From the NCBI RefSeq assembly GCF_017312405.1, contig NZ_BLTG01000045.1:1-64000 (forward strand): a stretch of 64,000 bases of DNA, given 5' to 3'. The notes under the pieces were generated by a model. That model was not told where the DNA came from and searched no databases. It worked only from the letters and a program-made list of their open reading frames with translations. The translations under genes and the position numbers were made by a program. Shown one piece after another: positions 36,266-45,699 of this stretch (its first letter is position 1; each line of letters begins with the position of its first letter). This DNA comes from Mycobacterium sp. PO1. Lineage in GTDB: Bacteria; Actinomycetota; Actinomycetes; Mycobacteriales; Mycobacteriaceae.

Positions 36266-37063
36266 TCAGTGGTCCGGCTCGACCCGGTAACGCCGCAGCG
36301 TCAGGGCCGGGTTGATGGTGCGGACGCTGTCGAGGCGGTCCCGTTCCAGCACCGCGACTCCGACTCCCGCAGCCTCGCCGAGCGCGGCCAGCGGTGTGCC
36401 CATCGGGTCGAGGATGGCGCTGTTGCCTGATCCGCCGGGCGCGATCTGGTCGGCGGCCACGACATAGACGGTGTTCTCGATCGCCCGCGCCCGCAGCAGC
36501 GTGTTCCAGTGATACTCCTTCAAGGGGCCCGGAACCCATTCCGCCGGAAGCGCGATGACGTCGGCGCCGGCGTCGACAAGCCACCGCGTGGTTTCCGGGA
36601 AGCGCAGGTCGTAGCAGGTCTGCATGCCGATCCGGAACCCGTTGAGCTCGAGCAGCTCTGGGGTCGACGGGTCAGCGGCCAGCACCCGGTCGGACTCCTT
36701 GTACCCGAACGCGTCGTAGAGGTGGACCTTGCGGTAGACGGCGGCGATGGCGCCGCCCTGCAGGGCCACCAACGTGTTGTGGATCCGCCCGTTACCTGCG
36801 GGCTCGTTGAGCCCGACCACGACGCTCAGACCGAGCTCGGCCGACGCCTGGGCCAACCGGGTGACCGACGGACCGTCCAGTGGTTCGGCGCTGTCGACGA
36901 AGCGGTCGTCCATGGCGGACGCGGTGAAGACGGCGAATTCGGGCAGCACGACGAGGTGCGCGCCGTGGTCCGCGGCCCGCGTCAGCAGGCCGATCATCGT
37001 GTCGACGTTCGCCGCTTTGTCCTCGCCGGGCGCGAACTGGGCGATCGCTGCGGTCAGGCTCAT
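36266..37063 (-). CDS. carbon-nitrogen hydrolase (nitrilase superfamily)
   Basis: 265 residues. The Glu-Lys-Cys triad lies in LPEFAV (Glu42), YRKVHLYD and QTCYDLRFPE. Substrates of this branch are amides; with an aldolase and a TRAP importer in the same operon it may hydrolyse the imported compound or a metabolite of it. This is inference. ATG overlaps the aldolase stop (ATGA, 37060-37063). Confidence 0.88.
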   Translation of the reverse strand: MSLTAAIAQFAPGEDKAANVDTMIGLLTRAADHGAHLVVLPEFAVFTASAMDDRFVDSAEPLDGPSVTRLAQASAELGLSVVVGLNEPAGNGRIHNTLVALQGGAIAAVYRKVHLYDAFGYKESDRVLAADPSTPELLELNGFRIGMQTCYDLRFPETTRWLVDAGADVIALPAEWVPGPLKEYHWNTLLRARAIENTVYVVAADQIAPGGSGNSAILDPMGTPLAALGEAAGVGVAVLERDRLDSVRTINPALTLRRYRVEPDH

Positions 37064-37842
37064 CGGATGCTCCCCATCTCGGCCTCGATCCGGCGCAGAT
37101 TCTGTCGTGTCGCGGTGAAGCCACTCAGCATGGCGCCGAATTGCATCACCGCGACGATCGTGTGCGCGCCTTCTTCCACGGCGAGCTGCTGCTCGGGTTC
37201 GGTCCAGGCGGGCAATACCCAGGGTTTGCCCGCGGCGTTCGCGGAGCGGCCGAGGTGACGCAGGTCGGCGAGGTCGGCGTCGCCGGCCGAGTAGGCGCCG
37301 CGGTCACGGCGCAGCGACAGATCCGACGGGCCGATGAAGATTCCGTCGACGACGGGCAGCGCCAGGATCGCGTCGATCTCGTCGAAGGCCGAGCCGTCCT
37401 CGACCATCGGGTAGCAGTGGGTGGCGGCGTCCTGCGTGGCGACCCAGTCGTCGGTGAAGCCCCGGTAGTTGGAGGTTCGGCCGCCGGCGAACGAGCGGTC
37501 GCCCAGCGGCGGGAACTTGGCGAAGCCGCAGATCTCGGCGGCGTGTGCGGCGGAGGTGATGTGCGGAATGGCCACCGCGTCGGCACCGAAATCGAGTGCC
37601 TGCTGGATCGGGCCGCGTTCGGGGCCCAGCACTTTCGCGATGACGCGCATCCCCTTCGCACGGATGAACGGGATGATGGTGTCGAGTTCACGCAGGTCGA
37701 AGTAGCCGTGTTCGATGTCGAGCACCACGGTGTCGTAGCCGGCCAGGTGCCCCATCTCGACGGCCGGCGCCGAGGGCTCGGTGAGCCATATCGCGGCGTG
37801 CGGACCAGGCGCGTCCGCTCCGTTTTCGAGTGGTGATGGCAT
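37060..37842 (-). CDS. HpcH/HpaI-type aldolase
   Basis: 260 residues. Metal-dependent class II aldolase fold of 2-keto-3-deoxy acid aldolases: VVLDIEHGYFDLRELDTIIP (with the metal and base residues), VIAKVLGPERGPIQQALDFG, and FIGPSDLSLRRD near 175. It cleaves a hydroxy-keto acid to pyruvate and an aldehyde. First gene of the TRAP operon; AAGGG precedes the ATG. Confidence 0.9.
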   Translation of the reverse strand: MPSPLENGADAPGPHAAIWLTEPSAPAVEMGHLAGYDTVVLDIEHGYFDLRELDTIIPFIRAKGMRVIAKVLGPERGPIQQALDFGADAVAIPHITSAAHAAEICGFAKFPPLGDRSFAGGRTSNYRGFTDDWVATQDAATHCYPMVEDGSAFDEIDAILALPVVDGIFIGPSDLSLRRDRGAYSAGDADLADLRHLGRSANAAGKPWVLPAWTEPEQQLAVEEGAHTIVAVMQFGAMLSGFTATRQNLRRIEAEMGSIR

Positions 37843-37879
37843 TCGGCACCCTTCCGAGCAGTCAGGATCGCTGTAGACA

Positions 37880-37892
37880 CGTTGTATACACG
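37880..37892. promoter_or_regulatory. GntR operator candidate between aldolase and regulator
   Basis: TGTATACA (37883-37890) is an 8-base perfect palindrome within CGTTGTATACACG, the type of site bound by FadR-like GntR proteins, in the 85-base divergent gap. Confidence 0.45.
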
Positions 37893-37927
37893 ACGGATGC
37901 ACGCGGTGTAAATGGTTCAATAGCTGC

Positions 37928-38611
37928 ATGCCCGTGCCGACTCCTCCGATCGATGCGCGGCCTGCCAGGACCTCCGCAGGCCAGCGGGCATACGAATGGA
38001 TCCGCGATGCGATCCTGCGCGGCGACTTCGCCGAGGGTGAGTTCATCGACGAAGTCGCCCTGTCGGAGCGGGTGAACACGTCGCGCACCCCGGTGCGCGA
38101 AGCCCTGCAACGGTTGCAGGTCGAGCGCTACATCGACCTGCTCCCCCGGCGCGGCGCGCAGGTACGGGTGGTCACCGCCACCGAGATGCGCGAGATCTAC
38201 CAGGCGCGGATCCTGCTGGAATCCGATGCGCTGCGCGGCATTTGCACGCGAGGCGCTGGGGCGCCGGACGCGGCCGTGGCGCTCATCGCCGAGATGGAGC
38301 AGGCCGGCAAAGCGCAGGACTGGAACAGCTTCGCCCAACTCGACTACCGGTTCCACGCCGCGATCGTGCGGCATCACGGCAACGCCGTCATCGCCGATCT
38401 CTACGACGCGCTACAACCCCGCCAGGTCCGGCTGGGAACCCGCACCATGATGGAAGCCCCCGGACGGCTGTCGACCATCGAGAGCGAACACCAGCAACTC
38501 ATCGCCGCGATGCGCGCCGCTGACGCCGATACCTGTGTCAGCGTTCTACTGACGCACCTGCGCGAGGTTCCGGAGTTGGTGAGCGCCTTCGGCGGCACCG
38601 AACCTCGTTGA
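37928..38611 (+). CDS. GntR-family transcriptional regulator (FCD domain)
   Basis: 227 residues. The N-terminal winged helix is AYEWIRDAILRGDFAEGEFI with SRTPVREALQRLQVE (the helix-turn-helix of the family); the C-terminal FCD domain has DYRFHAAIVRHHGN with conserved metal-binding Asp/His. It is divergent from the aldolase operon and very likely controls it, with a ligand that is the imported acid or a breakdown product. Its stop lies in a hairpin. Confidence 0.9.
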   Translation: MPVPTPPIDARPARTSAGQRAYEWIRDAILRGDFAEGEFIDEVALSERVNTSRTPVREALQRLQVERYIDLLPRRGAQVRVVTATEMREIYQARILLESDALRGICTRGAGAPDAAVALIAEMEQAGKAQDWNSFAQLDYRFHAAIVRHHGNAVIADLYDALQPRQVRLGTRTMMEAPGRLSTIESEHQQLIAAMRAADADTCVSVLLTHLREVPELVSAFGGTEPR

Positions 38612-38668
38612 TACTGCGCTGGCCGCGGCCTCTACTCGCACTTTCCCGCGCTGAGCGCAGCCTCAACG
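38606..38668. repeat. dispersed hairpin, CTACTCGCACTTT loop (copy 2)
   Basis: Arms 38606-38627 and 38647-38668, about 17 of 22 bases paired, enclosing CTCTACTCGCACTTT. It covers the GntR stop on one side and abuts the purE stop on the other; position and structure fit a bidirectional terminator. Confidence 0.75.
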
Positions 38669-39165
<497 letters not shown>

Positions 39166-39169
<4 letters not shown>

Positions 39170-40374
39170 GCGTGCGGATCCCATCCGTCGGTCCAGACTG
39201 CGTGCGACAACCAGTGTGCCGCCCGCTCGGCACGCTCCCGCAGGGCCTCCACGTCACCCGAGCCGACGAGGTTGACGTGCCCGATCTTGCGGCCGGGCCG
39301 CTCCTGCTTGCCGTAGAGGTGCACCTTGGCGTCGGGCATCCGCGCAAAGAGGTGGTGCACGCGTTCGTCCATCGACATTGCCGGTGTCTGCTCGGCGCCG
39401 AGCACGTTGCCCATGACTGTCCACTCCGCCAGCGCCGCGGTGTCGCCGAGCGGATAGTCGAGCACCGCGCGGATGTGCTGCTCGAACTGGCTGGTGCGGC
39501 AGCCGTCCATGCTCCAGTGCCCGGAGTTGTGCGGACGCATCGCCAGCTCGTTGACCACCAAGTCACCCGACTCGGTTTCGAACAGCTCGACGGCCAGCAC
39601 CCCGACCACCCCCAGCTCGGCGGCCAGCCGCAGCGCCAGCGACGACGCCTCCGACGCCAGCTGCTCCGACAGCCCGGGGGCGGGGGCCAGCACGGTGACG
39701 CAGATGCCATCACGCTGCACCGTCTCGACCACCGGCCACGCCGCGCCCTGCCCGAACGGTGAGCGGGCCACCAGCGCGGCCAGCTCGCGGCGCATCGCGA
39801 CCTTCTCCTCGACCATGACGGGCACCCCGTCGTCGAGGTAGCGCTGCACCGCGGCGGCGGCCTCGTCGGCGCTGTCGGTGATCACCACACCGCGGCCGTC
39901 GTAGCCACCCCGGATGGTCTTGATGACCACCGGACCGCCGACGATGTCGGAGAACATCCTGACGTCCTCGACGGACGCGACCGTCGCGTAGCGCGGCACG
40001 GGGGCGCCGAGGGCCTCCAAGCGCTGGCGCATCACCAGCTTGTCCTGGGCGTGCACCAGCGCTTCGGGCGGCGGGGCGACGGCCACTCCGTCGGCGACCA
40101 ACTTCTCCAGCAGTTCGGTGGGGACGTGCTCGTGGTCGAACGTCAGCACCGTGGCGCCGTCGGCGGCGCGGCGCAGCGCGTTCAGGTCGGTGTGCGATCC
40201 GAGCACCACATCGGGTGACACCTGGGCGGCGGGTTCGTCGCTGCGGGTGGCCAGCACCCGCAGTGTCTGACCCAGCGCGATTGCCGCCTGGTGGGTCATG
40301 CGAGCGAGTTGGCCGCCACCGACCATGGCGACGACGGGCGGAGTTGCGGGAGCACGGGTGGGGTCTACAGCCAC
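39166..40374 (-). CDS. purK: N5-carboxyaminoimidazole ribonucleotide synthase
   Basis: 402 residues, ATP-grasp ligase converting AIR, bicarbonate and ATP to N5-[13 protein letters not shown] near residue 20 and [17 protein letters not shown] and [13 protein letters not shown] (metal site) are clear. It couples to purE by overlap. Divergent from the GtrA gene with 94 bases between. Confidence 0.95.
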
Positions 40375-40454
40375 GCCGCCTATCGTGTCATGATCCAGGC
40401 CACACGGTTGACCTGCGGTTCAGCAGCGATGCGGAAGATCTTGAATTGGTTCCG

Positions 40455-40460
40455 TACACT
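40455..40460 (+). promoter_or_regulatory. -10 box TACACT for the GtrA gene
   Basis: TACACT ends 8 bases before the GTG at 40469; no ribosome-binding site. Confidence 0.4.
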
Positions 40461-40468
40461 CGCTCTTT

Positions 40469-41131
40469 GTGTCCTTTGCCGATGCGACGATAGAGCGCCT
40501 GCCGGGGCCGCTCCGTCCTTTCGCGGAGCGGCACCACGAGCTGATCAAGTTTGCCATCGTCGGCGCGACCACCTTCGTCATCGACATGGCGGTGTTCTTC
40601 ACCCTCAAGCTGACGATCCTGGAGCCCAAGCCGGTGACGGCCAAGATCATCGCCGGCATCGTCGCGGTGATCGCCTCCTACATCCTGAACCGGGAATGGA
40701 GCTTCCGGGACCGCGGCGGCCGCGAACGTCACCACGAGGCGCTGCTGTTCTTCGTGGTCAGCGGTGTCGGTGTGGTGCTGGCGATGGTGCCGCTGTGGAT
40801 CTCGAGCTACGTGTTCATGCTGCGCGTGCCGATGGTCACGCTGGCCACCGAGAACATCGCCGACTTCGTCTCGGCCTACATCATCGGCAACCTGCTGCAG
40901 ATGGCGTTCCGGTTCTGGGCGTTCCGCCGGTTCGTCTTCCCCGACGAGTTCGGCCGCAACCCGGAGAAGGCGCTGGAGTCCACACTGACCGGCGGCGGTT
41001 TCGCCGAGGTCGCCGAGGACGAATACGAGCACCGCCATCAGGGCGACAACGTCACGCCGATGCGGCCGCGCCGCGCCCGCCGGCAGCGCCCGGCCAACGA
41101 TGCCGGCGACCGGATCTCGAAGAGCTCCTGA
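40469..41131 (+). CDS. GtrA-family membrane protein
   Basis: 220 residues with four membrane segments (FAIVGATTFVIDMAVFFTL is the first) and REWSFRD, marks of GtrA/DPMS-type proteins that help flip polyprenyl-phosphate sugars. Counterpart by position of Rv3277. A charged tail of about 50 residues follows. GTG start with a nearby -10 box. Right edge of the conserved block before the polysaccharide locus. Confidence 0.88.
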   Translation: MSFADATIERLPGPLRPFAERHHELIKFAIVGATTFVIDMAVFFTLKLTILEPKPVTAKIIAGIVAVIASYILNREWSFRDRGGRERHHEALLFFVVSGVGVVLAMVPLWISSYVFMLRVPMVTLATENIADFVSAYIIGNLLQMAFRFWAFRRFVFPDEFGRNPEKALESTLTGGGFAEVAEDEYEHRHQGDNVTPMRPRRARRQRPANDAGDRISKSS

Positions 41132-41166
41132 CCGCGGTTTCAGCGGCGATCGCGTGGTTGGCCCCG

Positions 41167-42561
41167 TCAGCCGTTGATCAGCCCGGATTCGTGATATCGG
41201 CGGTTGGTGTTGGCCTGCCACGGGTCGATGTCGGCGCCGAAGTACTTCTCGACGCTGTGCATCGCACTGAGCATCGCATGGTCCTGGTTGTCGTAGTGGT
41301 GCGTGCCGTTGCGGCCCATCGGGTACAGAGCCGGATAATTGGCTGCGAGGTGGTCGCGGATGCGCTGCACACTGCGCTCTCGCGAAGCATCGTGCACCGG
41401 ATACGCATATTGCGAATGCGTCACCATGATGTGCTCGATCTCGGACCCACCGCACCCGATGGCATGCAGGTCGGCGGAAACGTGCCGGATCATCTCGTTG
41501 TCGTCCGCGTCCCACAGCCCGCTCACACCGTCGACGAAGTACTCGAAGCCTAGGTGGGTGCCGTTCCACCCGGCTGGGGCCAGGCCCGCTGACCATCGGC
41601 CATAGTTCTGGATGCGCCCGCACCCGAACTCGGGACCCGGGGTGTACACCCAGTTGAAGGGGATGTCGTAGCGGGTGCGCAGCGCGACCGCGACGGTGAT
41701 CAGGCCGCGATGCCGCAGTCGCGACGCGATGCCCCGGATGTGCTGTGGAGGTGCGGGGTCGAGTGCCTGAATCAGGTTCTGCAGCGGCATGGAGGAGAAC
41801 ACGGCATCGCCGCGCACCGTCCGGCCGTCGCGCAGCGTCACAGTCCACCCCTTGCCGTCGAACTGCGCCTTGACGACCTCGGCGCCGAGTACCGGTGCCG
41901 CGCCGGCCGCTTTCAAGGCGTCGGCAGCGGCTTCCCACAACTGTCCGGGCCCCCGCCGCGGGTATCGGAAGACATCGGTGGTGTCGAGACTGACGTCGGG
42001 ACGCGGCCGCCAGTCGATGGGCTTGATGCGCTGGTTGGCCCAGTCACTGGCGATTTCACTGGGTTCGGTCAGCCAGGTTTTCCGGACATAGCCGTCGAAG
42101 AACGTTTCGTACCAACGGCGACCGAATTGGTAGGTGCCCCAGTCCCGGAAGCTGGTCAGGTCGTTGGACACGCGCGGCCCGGTACTCATCCTGGCCCACA
42201 TCAGGCTGCCCAGTCCACGCAGTCCGTTGCGGACTCCACACTGCACCAGAAGGTCTCGTCCGCGTAGCGGGTAGCGGACGAACTGACCGGCGATCAGCAT
42301 GGCGGAGCGGCGGGGGACGACGGTCCACTGGTCGGTCGGCAGCAGTGCGCGCCACATATCGGAGACTGCTTCGTTCTGCGTGAAGAACCGGTGTCCGCCG
42401 GCGTCGACCCGCCAGTCACCGTCAGCCGGGGTGCGGGCCAGCCCGCCGACGTTTGCCGACGCCTCGACGATCTGCGGGGTGACGCCACCTTTGATGAGCT
42501 GCAGAGCAGCGGTGAGCCCGGCTGGGCCGGCACCGATGACCAGCGGACTCCTCTTTGCCAT
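41167..42561 (-). CDS. FAD/NAD(P)-binding amine-oxidase-fold protein of the polysaccharide locus
   Basis: 464 residues from the ATG at 42561 (a GTG at 42564 is also possible). N-terminal dinucleotide motif VIGAGPAGLTAALQL (residues 8-22), then DAGGHRFFTQ, as in UDP-galactopyranose-mutase- and protoporphyrinogen-oxidase-like flavoproteins; NGTHHYDNQDHAMLSAM near the C-terminus is the FAD-binding end. Enzymes of this shape occur in polysaccharide loci, where they are thought to act on sugar nucleotides or lipid carriers; the substrate here is unknown. It follows the prenyltransferase-like gene by about 10 bases. Confidence 0.75.
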   Translation of the reverse strand: MAKRSPLVIGAGPAGLTAALQLIKGGVTPQIVEASANVGGLARTPADGDWRVDAGGHRFFTQNEAVSDMWRALLPTDQWTVVPRRSAMLIAGQFVRYPLRGRDLLVQCGVRNGLRGLGSLMWARMSTGPRVSNDLTSFRDWGTYQFGRRWYETFFDGYVRKTWLTEPSEIASDWANQRIKPIDWRPRPDVSLDTTDVFRYPRRGPGQLWEAAADALKAAGAAPVLGAEVVKAQFDGKGWTVTLRDGRTVRGDAVFSSMPLQNLIQALDPAPPQHIRGIASRLRHRGLITVAVALRTRYDIPFNWVYTPGPEFGCGRIQNYGRWSAGLAPAGWNGTHLGFEYFVDGVSGLWDADDNEMIRHVSADLHAIGCGGSEIEHIMVTHSQYAYPVHDASRERSVQRIRDHLAANYPALYPMGRNGTHHYDNQDHAMLSAMHSVEKYFGADIDPWQANTNRRYHESGLING

Positions 42562-42571
42562 CACGGGAGTA

Positions 42572-43225
42572 TTACCGCCCGCGTAACTGGGGAAACCCCC
42601 GGTATTGGGCGAGGATGTCGTCGAGTTGCCCGGCGGCCAGGTCGTTGAGGGGCGTGGTCAGGAAGACCAATTGGGCGTACTGGCTCTGCAGCGGCAGGAA
42701 CCCGCTGAGCAGCGGTTCGGCGGTGGTGCGGATGACGAGGTCGACATCCCCGATGTCGAGGGCGTCGGCGATGTCACATCCGTCGCGCTGAGCACGTTGC
42801 GCAGCGGTGCGCAGCTCGTCGTACGCGTCATAGGCGGCAAGGATGTTGATCTGAAAGTCGCTTCCCGTCATCGTGTCTTCCAGATGCCGCGCAGCGGCGA
42901 CGTATTCGGGCGGGAGTGCGGCCACATCACCGTGCAGGCGGAATCCGCAGCCGGCCGCGTCGAAAGCGTCAGGGATCATCGTGGTGAAGAACTCGAGGGA
43001 TGCCGCGTACACCGCCTCGAGTTCAGCGCCGGTGCGTCCGAGGTTGGCCTTGCTCAGGTTGTATACGGTGACGGTCTGAACGTCGTTGCGTTGCAACGCA
43101 ACCAGTACCTCGATGACTTTCCTGGCACCCCGCAGATACGCCTCGGCCAGGCTGGTGTCGTTGGCTTTGGCCCACCGCCGGAGACCGTCAGGGATCAGAC
43201 CGACGTGCGCGGGCCGGCTAGGCAC
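42572..43225 (-). CDS. divergent cis-prenyltransferase (undecaprenyl-diphosphate-synthase-like)
   Basis: 217 residues. The family's signature reads HVGLIPDGLRRWAK (canonical form is about HVAxIMDGNxRWA), keeping Asp13 and the Gly and Arg residues that hold diphosphate. The C-terminal DLVIRTTAEPLLSGFLPLQS matches DLLIRTSGExRLSNFLLWQ closely, with R, E, S, F, L, Q and Y conserved. It is shorter than the 240-300 residues usual for UppS. A housekeeping UppS should exist elsewhere, so this copy probably makes a carrier lipid of its own for the locus, or a related product. Three bases separate it from the sugar transferase upstream. Confidence 0.75.
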   Translation of the reverse strand: MPSRPAHVGLIPDGLRRWAKANDTSLAEAYLRGARKVIEVLVALQRNDVQTVTVYNLSKANLGRTGAELEAVYAASLEFFTTMIPDAFDAAGCGFRLHGDVAALPPEYVAAARHLEDTMTGSDFQINILAAYDAYDELRTAAQRAQRDGCDIADALDIGDVDLVIRTTAEPLLSGFLPLQSQYAQLVFLTTPLNDLAAGQLDDILAQYRGFPQLRGR

Positions 43226-43228
43226 CGG

Positions 43229-44764
43229 TCACTCCGCGCTTCGCAGCACAGCCAACACCGTGAGCAGCAGAATCTTCACATCCAGGAGTAGTGACCAGTT
43301 CTCGATGTAGTAGTTGTCGAACTCGGCGCGGTCGGCGATCGATGTCTGGCCGCGCAGGCCGTGTACCTGCGCCCAGCCGGTGACCCCGGCCTTGACGCGG
43401 TGCCGTTCGCCGTAGCGCCGGATCTGCATCTCGAACAGCTCGACGAACTCGGGGCGCTCGGGCCGCGGGCCCACCAGGCTCATGTCGCCGCGGACCACGT
43501 TGATCAACTGGGGCAGCTCGTCCAGTGAGGTCCTGCGCATGATCTTGCCGATCCACGTGCGGCGGTCCTCGCCCTCCACACCGCCAGGTGCGGAGCCGTC
43601 CTTGAGCTCAAAGGCGGCCGCGTTCGGATCCAGCGGTCGCATGCTGCGGAACTTCAAGCAGTCGAAGACGTTTCCGTCGCGTCCGATTCGCGGTTGGGCG
43701 AAGAAGATCGGCCCCGGAGAACTGAGCCGCACGAGCAGCATCAGCGTGAGGAAGATCGGGGAGATGAGCAGGAGCCCCAGGCCGGCCGCCACGCGGTCGC
43801 CGGTGTGCTTGACGGCGAACTGCCAACCCTTCGGGTCGATGCGGTCGAGCACGATCAGCGGTACCCCACCCAGGTGCTCGACCCAGGCGCCGCCACCCAC
43901 CGCGTCCATGAGTCGCGGCACCACCCGCACCCGCATGCCGAGGCGATGAGCCTGATGCGCAAGGCGAGCCAGATCTTCGTCGGAGGTCGCTGACGGCGCG
44001 ACGAGAAGTTCACAGGCCTGGGTTCTCCGAACAGCGTTCTCCAGATTCTCCGACGTGCCGAGATAGGGGACGTCGACGAGGTCGATGTCGGTCGGGCGCA
44101 AGTCGTCCAAGAGCCCGACTGGTCGTAGTCCGTAGTCCGGAACCTGCTTCATCCGGTTGACGAGTTGGTGCGCGATCGGTCCCGAACCCACTACCAACGC
44201 TGACACCCCGAAGTGGTATTTGCGCCTCAGGTAGCGCTGCAGCAGTGATCGAATCAGCCGAGTGAGCGGCAGCAGCACCGCCGCGCACACCCAGATTCGC
44301 AGCACGACTTCGCTGGGCCGCACGTATTCGGGGGTGATACCGCCCTGTGGGAGCTGCGGCACTGCCAGCATCATGACGGTCAACGTGCCGAGCGCCGCGA
44401 CCGCGACAGAGGTCTCGACTGGTTCGACATCGTCGAGGAAGCGATGGTTGAGCTTCTGCCTGTACATCGATCGGGTGGCCAGGATGACAAGGACGATGGG
44501 CACGAAGAGCCAAGCGAGCGCGGCGATACCGCGCTCGCCGACCGGTCCGGAGGTCCACCACAGTCCCAGCGCGACTGCGCAGATCGCCGACCAGACATCG
44601 AGGACCACCGTCAACGCGGTGTAGCCACGCTCGTTGCGAAGAAATTCCAGCCAACGCGGGGCCGGCGATTCGTCGGGTTCGACATGCGCCGGCACGGATC
44701 TCAGCCGAGGCACGGTTGTGCGGTTACTCGGCGCGGGAGCCGTCGTCCTCGCGTCTTGATGCAT
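43229..44764 (-). CDS. polyprenyl-phosphate sugar-phosphate transferase
   Basis: 511 residues from the ATG at 44764, which has AGGGGG about 8 bases upstream. Four to five N-terminal membrane segments, a Rossmann-like CoA-binding-type domain (FGVSALVVGSGPIAHQLV near 180), and the C-terminal sugar transferase catalytic domain (GDRVAAGLGLLLISPIFLTL, FDCLKFRSM, GDMSLVGPRPERPE, YIENWSLLLDVKILL). It loads the first sugar phosphate on a polyprenyl carrier, beginning a repeat unit. Specificity for glucose, galactose or another sugar cannot be read. Confidence 0.92.
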   Translation of the reverse strand: MHQDARTTAPAPSNRTTVPRLRSVPAHVEPDESPAPRWLEFLRNERGYTALTVVLDVWSAICAVALGLWWTSGPVGERGIAALAWLFVPIVLVILATRSMYRQKLNHRFLDDVEPVETSVAVAALGTLTVMMLAVPQLPQGGITPEYVRPSEVVLRIWVCAAVLLPLTRLIRSLLQRYLRRKYHFGVSALVVGSGPIAHQLVNRMKQVPDYGLRPVGLLDDLRPTDIDLVDVPYLGTSENLENAVRRTQACELLVAPSATSDEDLARLAHQAHRLGMRVRVVPRLMDAVGGGAWVEHLGGVPLIVLDRIDPKGWQFAVKHTGDRVAAGLGLLLISPIFLTLMLLVRLSSPGPIFFAQPRIGRDGNVFDCLKFRSMRPLDPNAAAFELKDGSAPGGVEGEDRRTWIGKIMRRTSLDELPQLINVVRGDMSLVGPRPERPEFVELFEMQIRRYGERHRVKAGVTGWAQVHGLRGQTSIADRAEFDNYYIENWSLLLDVKILLLTVLAVLRSAE

Positions 44765-44915
44765 GCCAGCCCCCTGGGACACAACCGTCTTCGACGCCTA
44801 ACTCTAGGGCGACATCAGCAAAGAAGGCGGCCGAATCGGGTGGAAACCGGATTTGCCATGACCAACTCTTTTGGATTTGGTCCGAAGTAACCGGGCCACG
44901 CAGAACCAGCTAACG

Positions 44916-45623
44916 TCAGGGCCTCGGCGCGAAGATCCGCTCGGCCGCGAGTTCAGCCAGATCGCTCAGGATCTGCACGTGGCCCGTGCTCCACAGTCGC
45001 GGCTTCTCGTCGTAAACACACAGCGTGCCGATGGCATTACTCTCGCCGTCGATCAGGGGGATGCCGAGATAGGCGACGACGGTGCCGTCGACGACGGCGG
45101 GGTGGTTCTTGAAGATCGGGTCGGCACGGGCATCCTCGAGGATGAGCGGCACGCCGTTTGCCACGGCGTATTGGCACACCGACCGGTCCAATGGCGTCTG
45201 CCTTTCCTCATCGGACAGGTCCCCGAGGCCGGCTGAACTCTTGAAGAACTGGCGGTCGACGTCGACGAGGGATACCAACGCGTGCGGTGCATCCAACGCC
45301 TGTGCCGCCGCACGGGTGACGCGGTCGTACACCTCTTCGACGGGTGAGTCGAGCAGACCGGTGGCGTGCAGAGCGCGCAATCGGTCGGGGTCGTTGACGA
45401 CCGCGGACACATTCGGCAACGAACTGTCGGCAAACACCGCGGCCTCAGCGAGATGGGTCATCAACTCCTCGGCGGAGCGACGCTCGGAACGCGCCAGGTC
45501 GGCCACCATCCGCGTCGCCACCGCACGCGCCACGTAGGTGTCGACGTCCTCACCGGCATCACGGGCACACTCTTGGAGCTCATCGTTGAGCCACTCGTCG
45601 TACCGCTGCAGCCACGTCGTCAC
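44916..45623 (-). CDS. GAF-domain sensor protein
   Basis: 235 residues from GTG 45623. Residues 75-235 are a GAF domain: LVSLVDVDRQFFKSSAGLGD, RSVCQYAVANGVPLILEDAR and GYLGIPL-type YLGIPLIDGESNAIGTLCVY. The first 75 residues are helical. No output domain is attached, so it may act through a partner. GAF domains sense small molecules or redox state. It lies in the locus between the sugar transferase and the BcsB-like gene; a role in EPS control is only positional inference. Confidence 0.82.
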   Translation of the reverse strand: MTTWLQRYDEWLNDELQECARDAGEDVDTYVARAVATRMVADLARSERRSAEELMTHLAEAAVFADSSLPNVSAVVNDPDRLRALHATGLLDSPVEEVYDRVTRAAAQALDAPHALVSLVDVDRQFFKSSAGLGDLSDEERQTPLDRSVCQYAVANGVPLILEDARADPIFKNHPAVVDGTVVAYLGIPLIDGESNAIGTLCVYDEKPRLWSTGHVQILSDLAELAAERIFAPRP

Positions 45624-45699
45624 ACCGCTTACGGTAGCCGAAATTCCGAGATTGAATACATCGGACTTCGTATTGATCTTGCCGCCCCGAAAAGCACGC

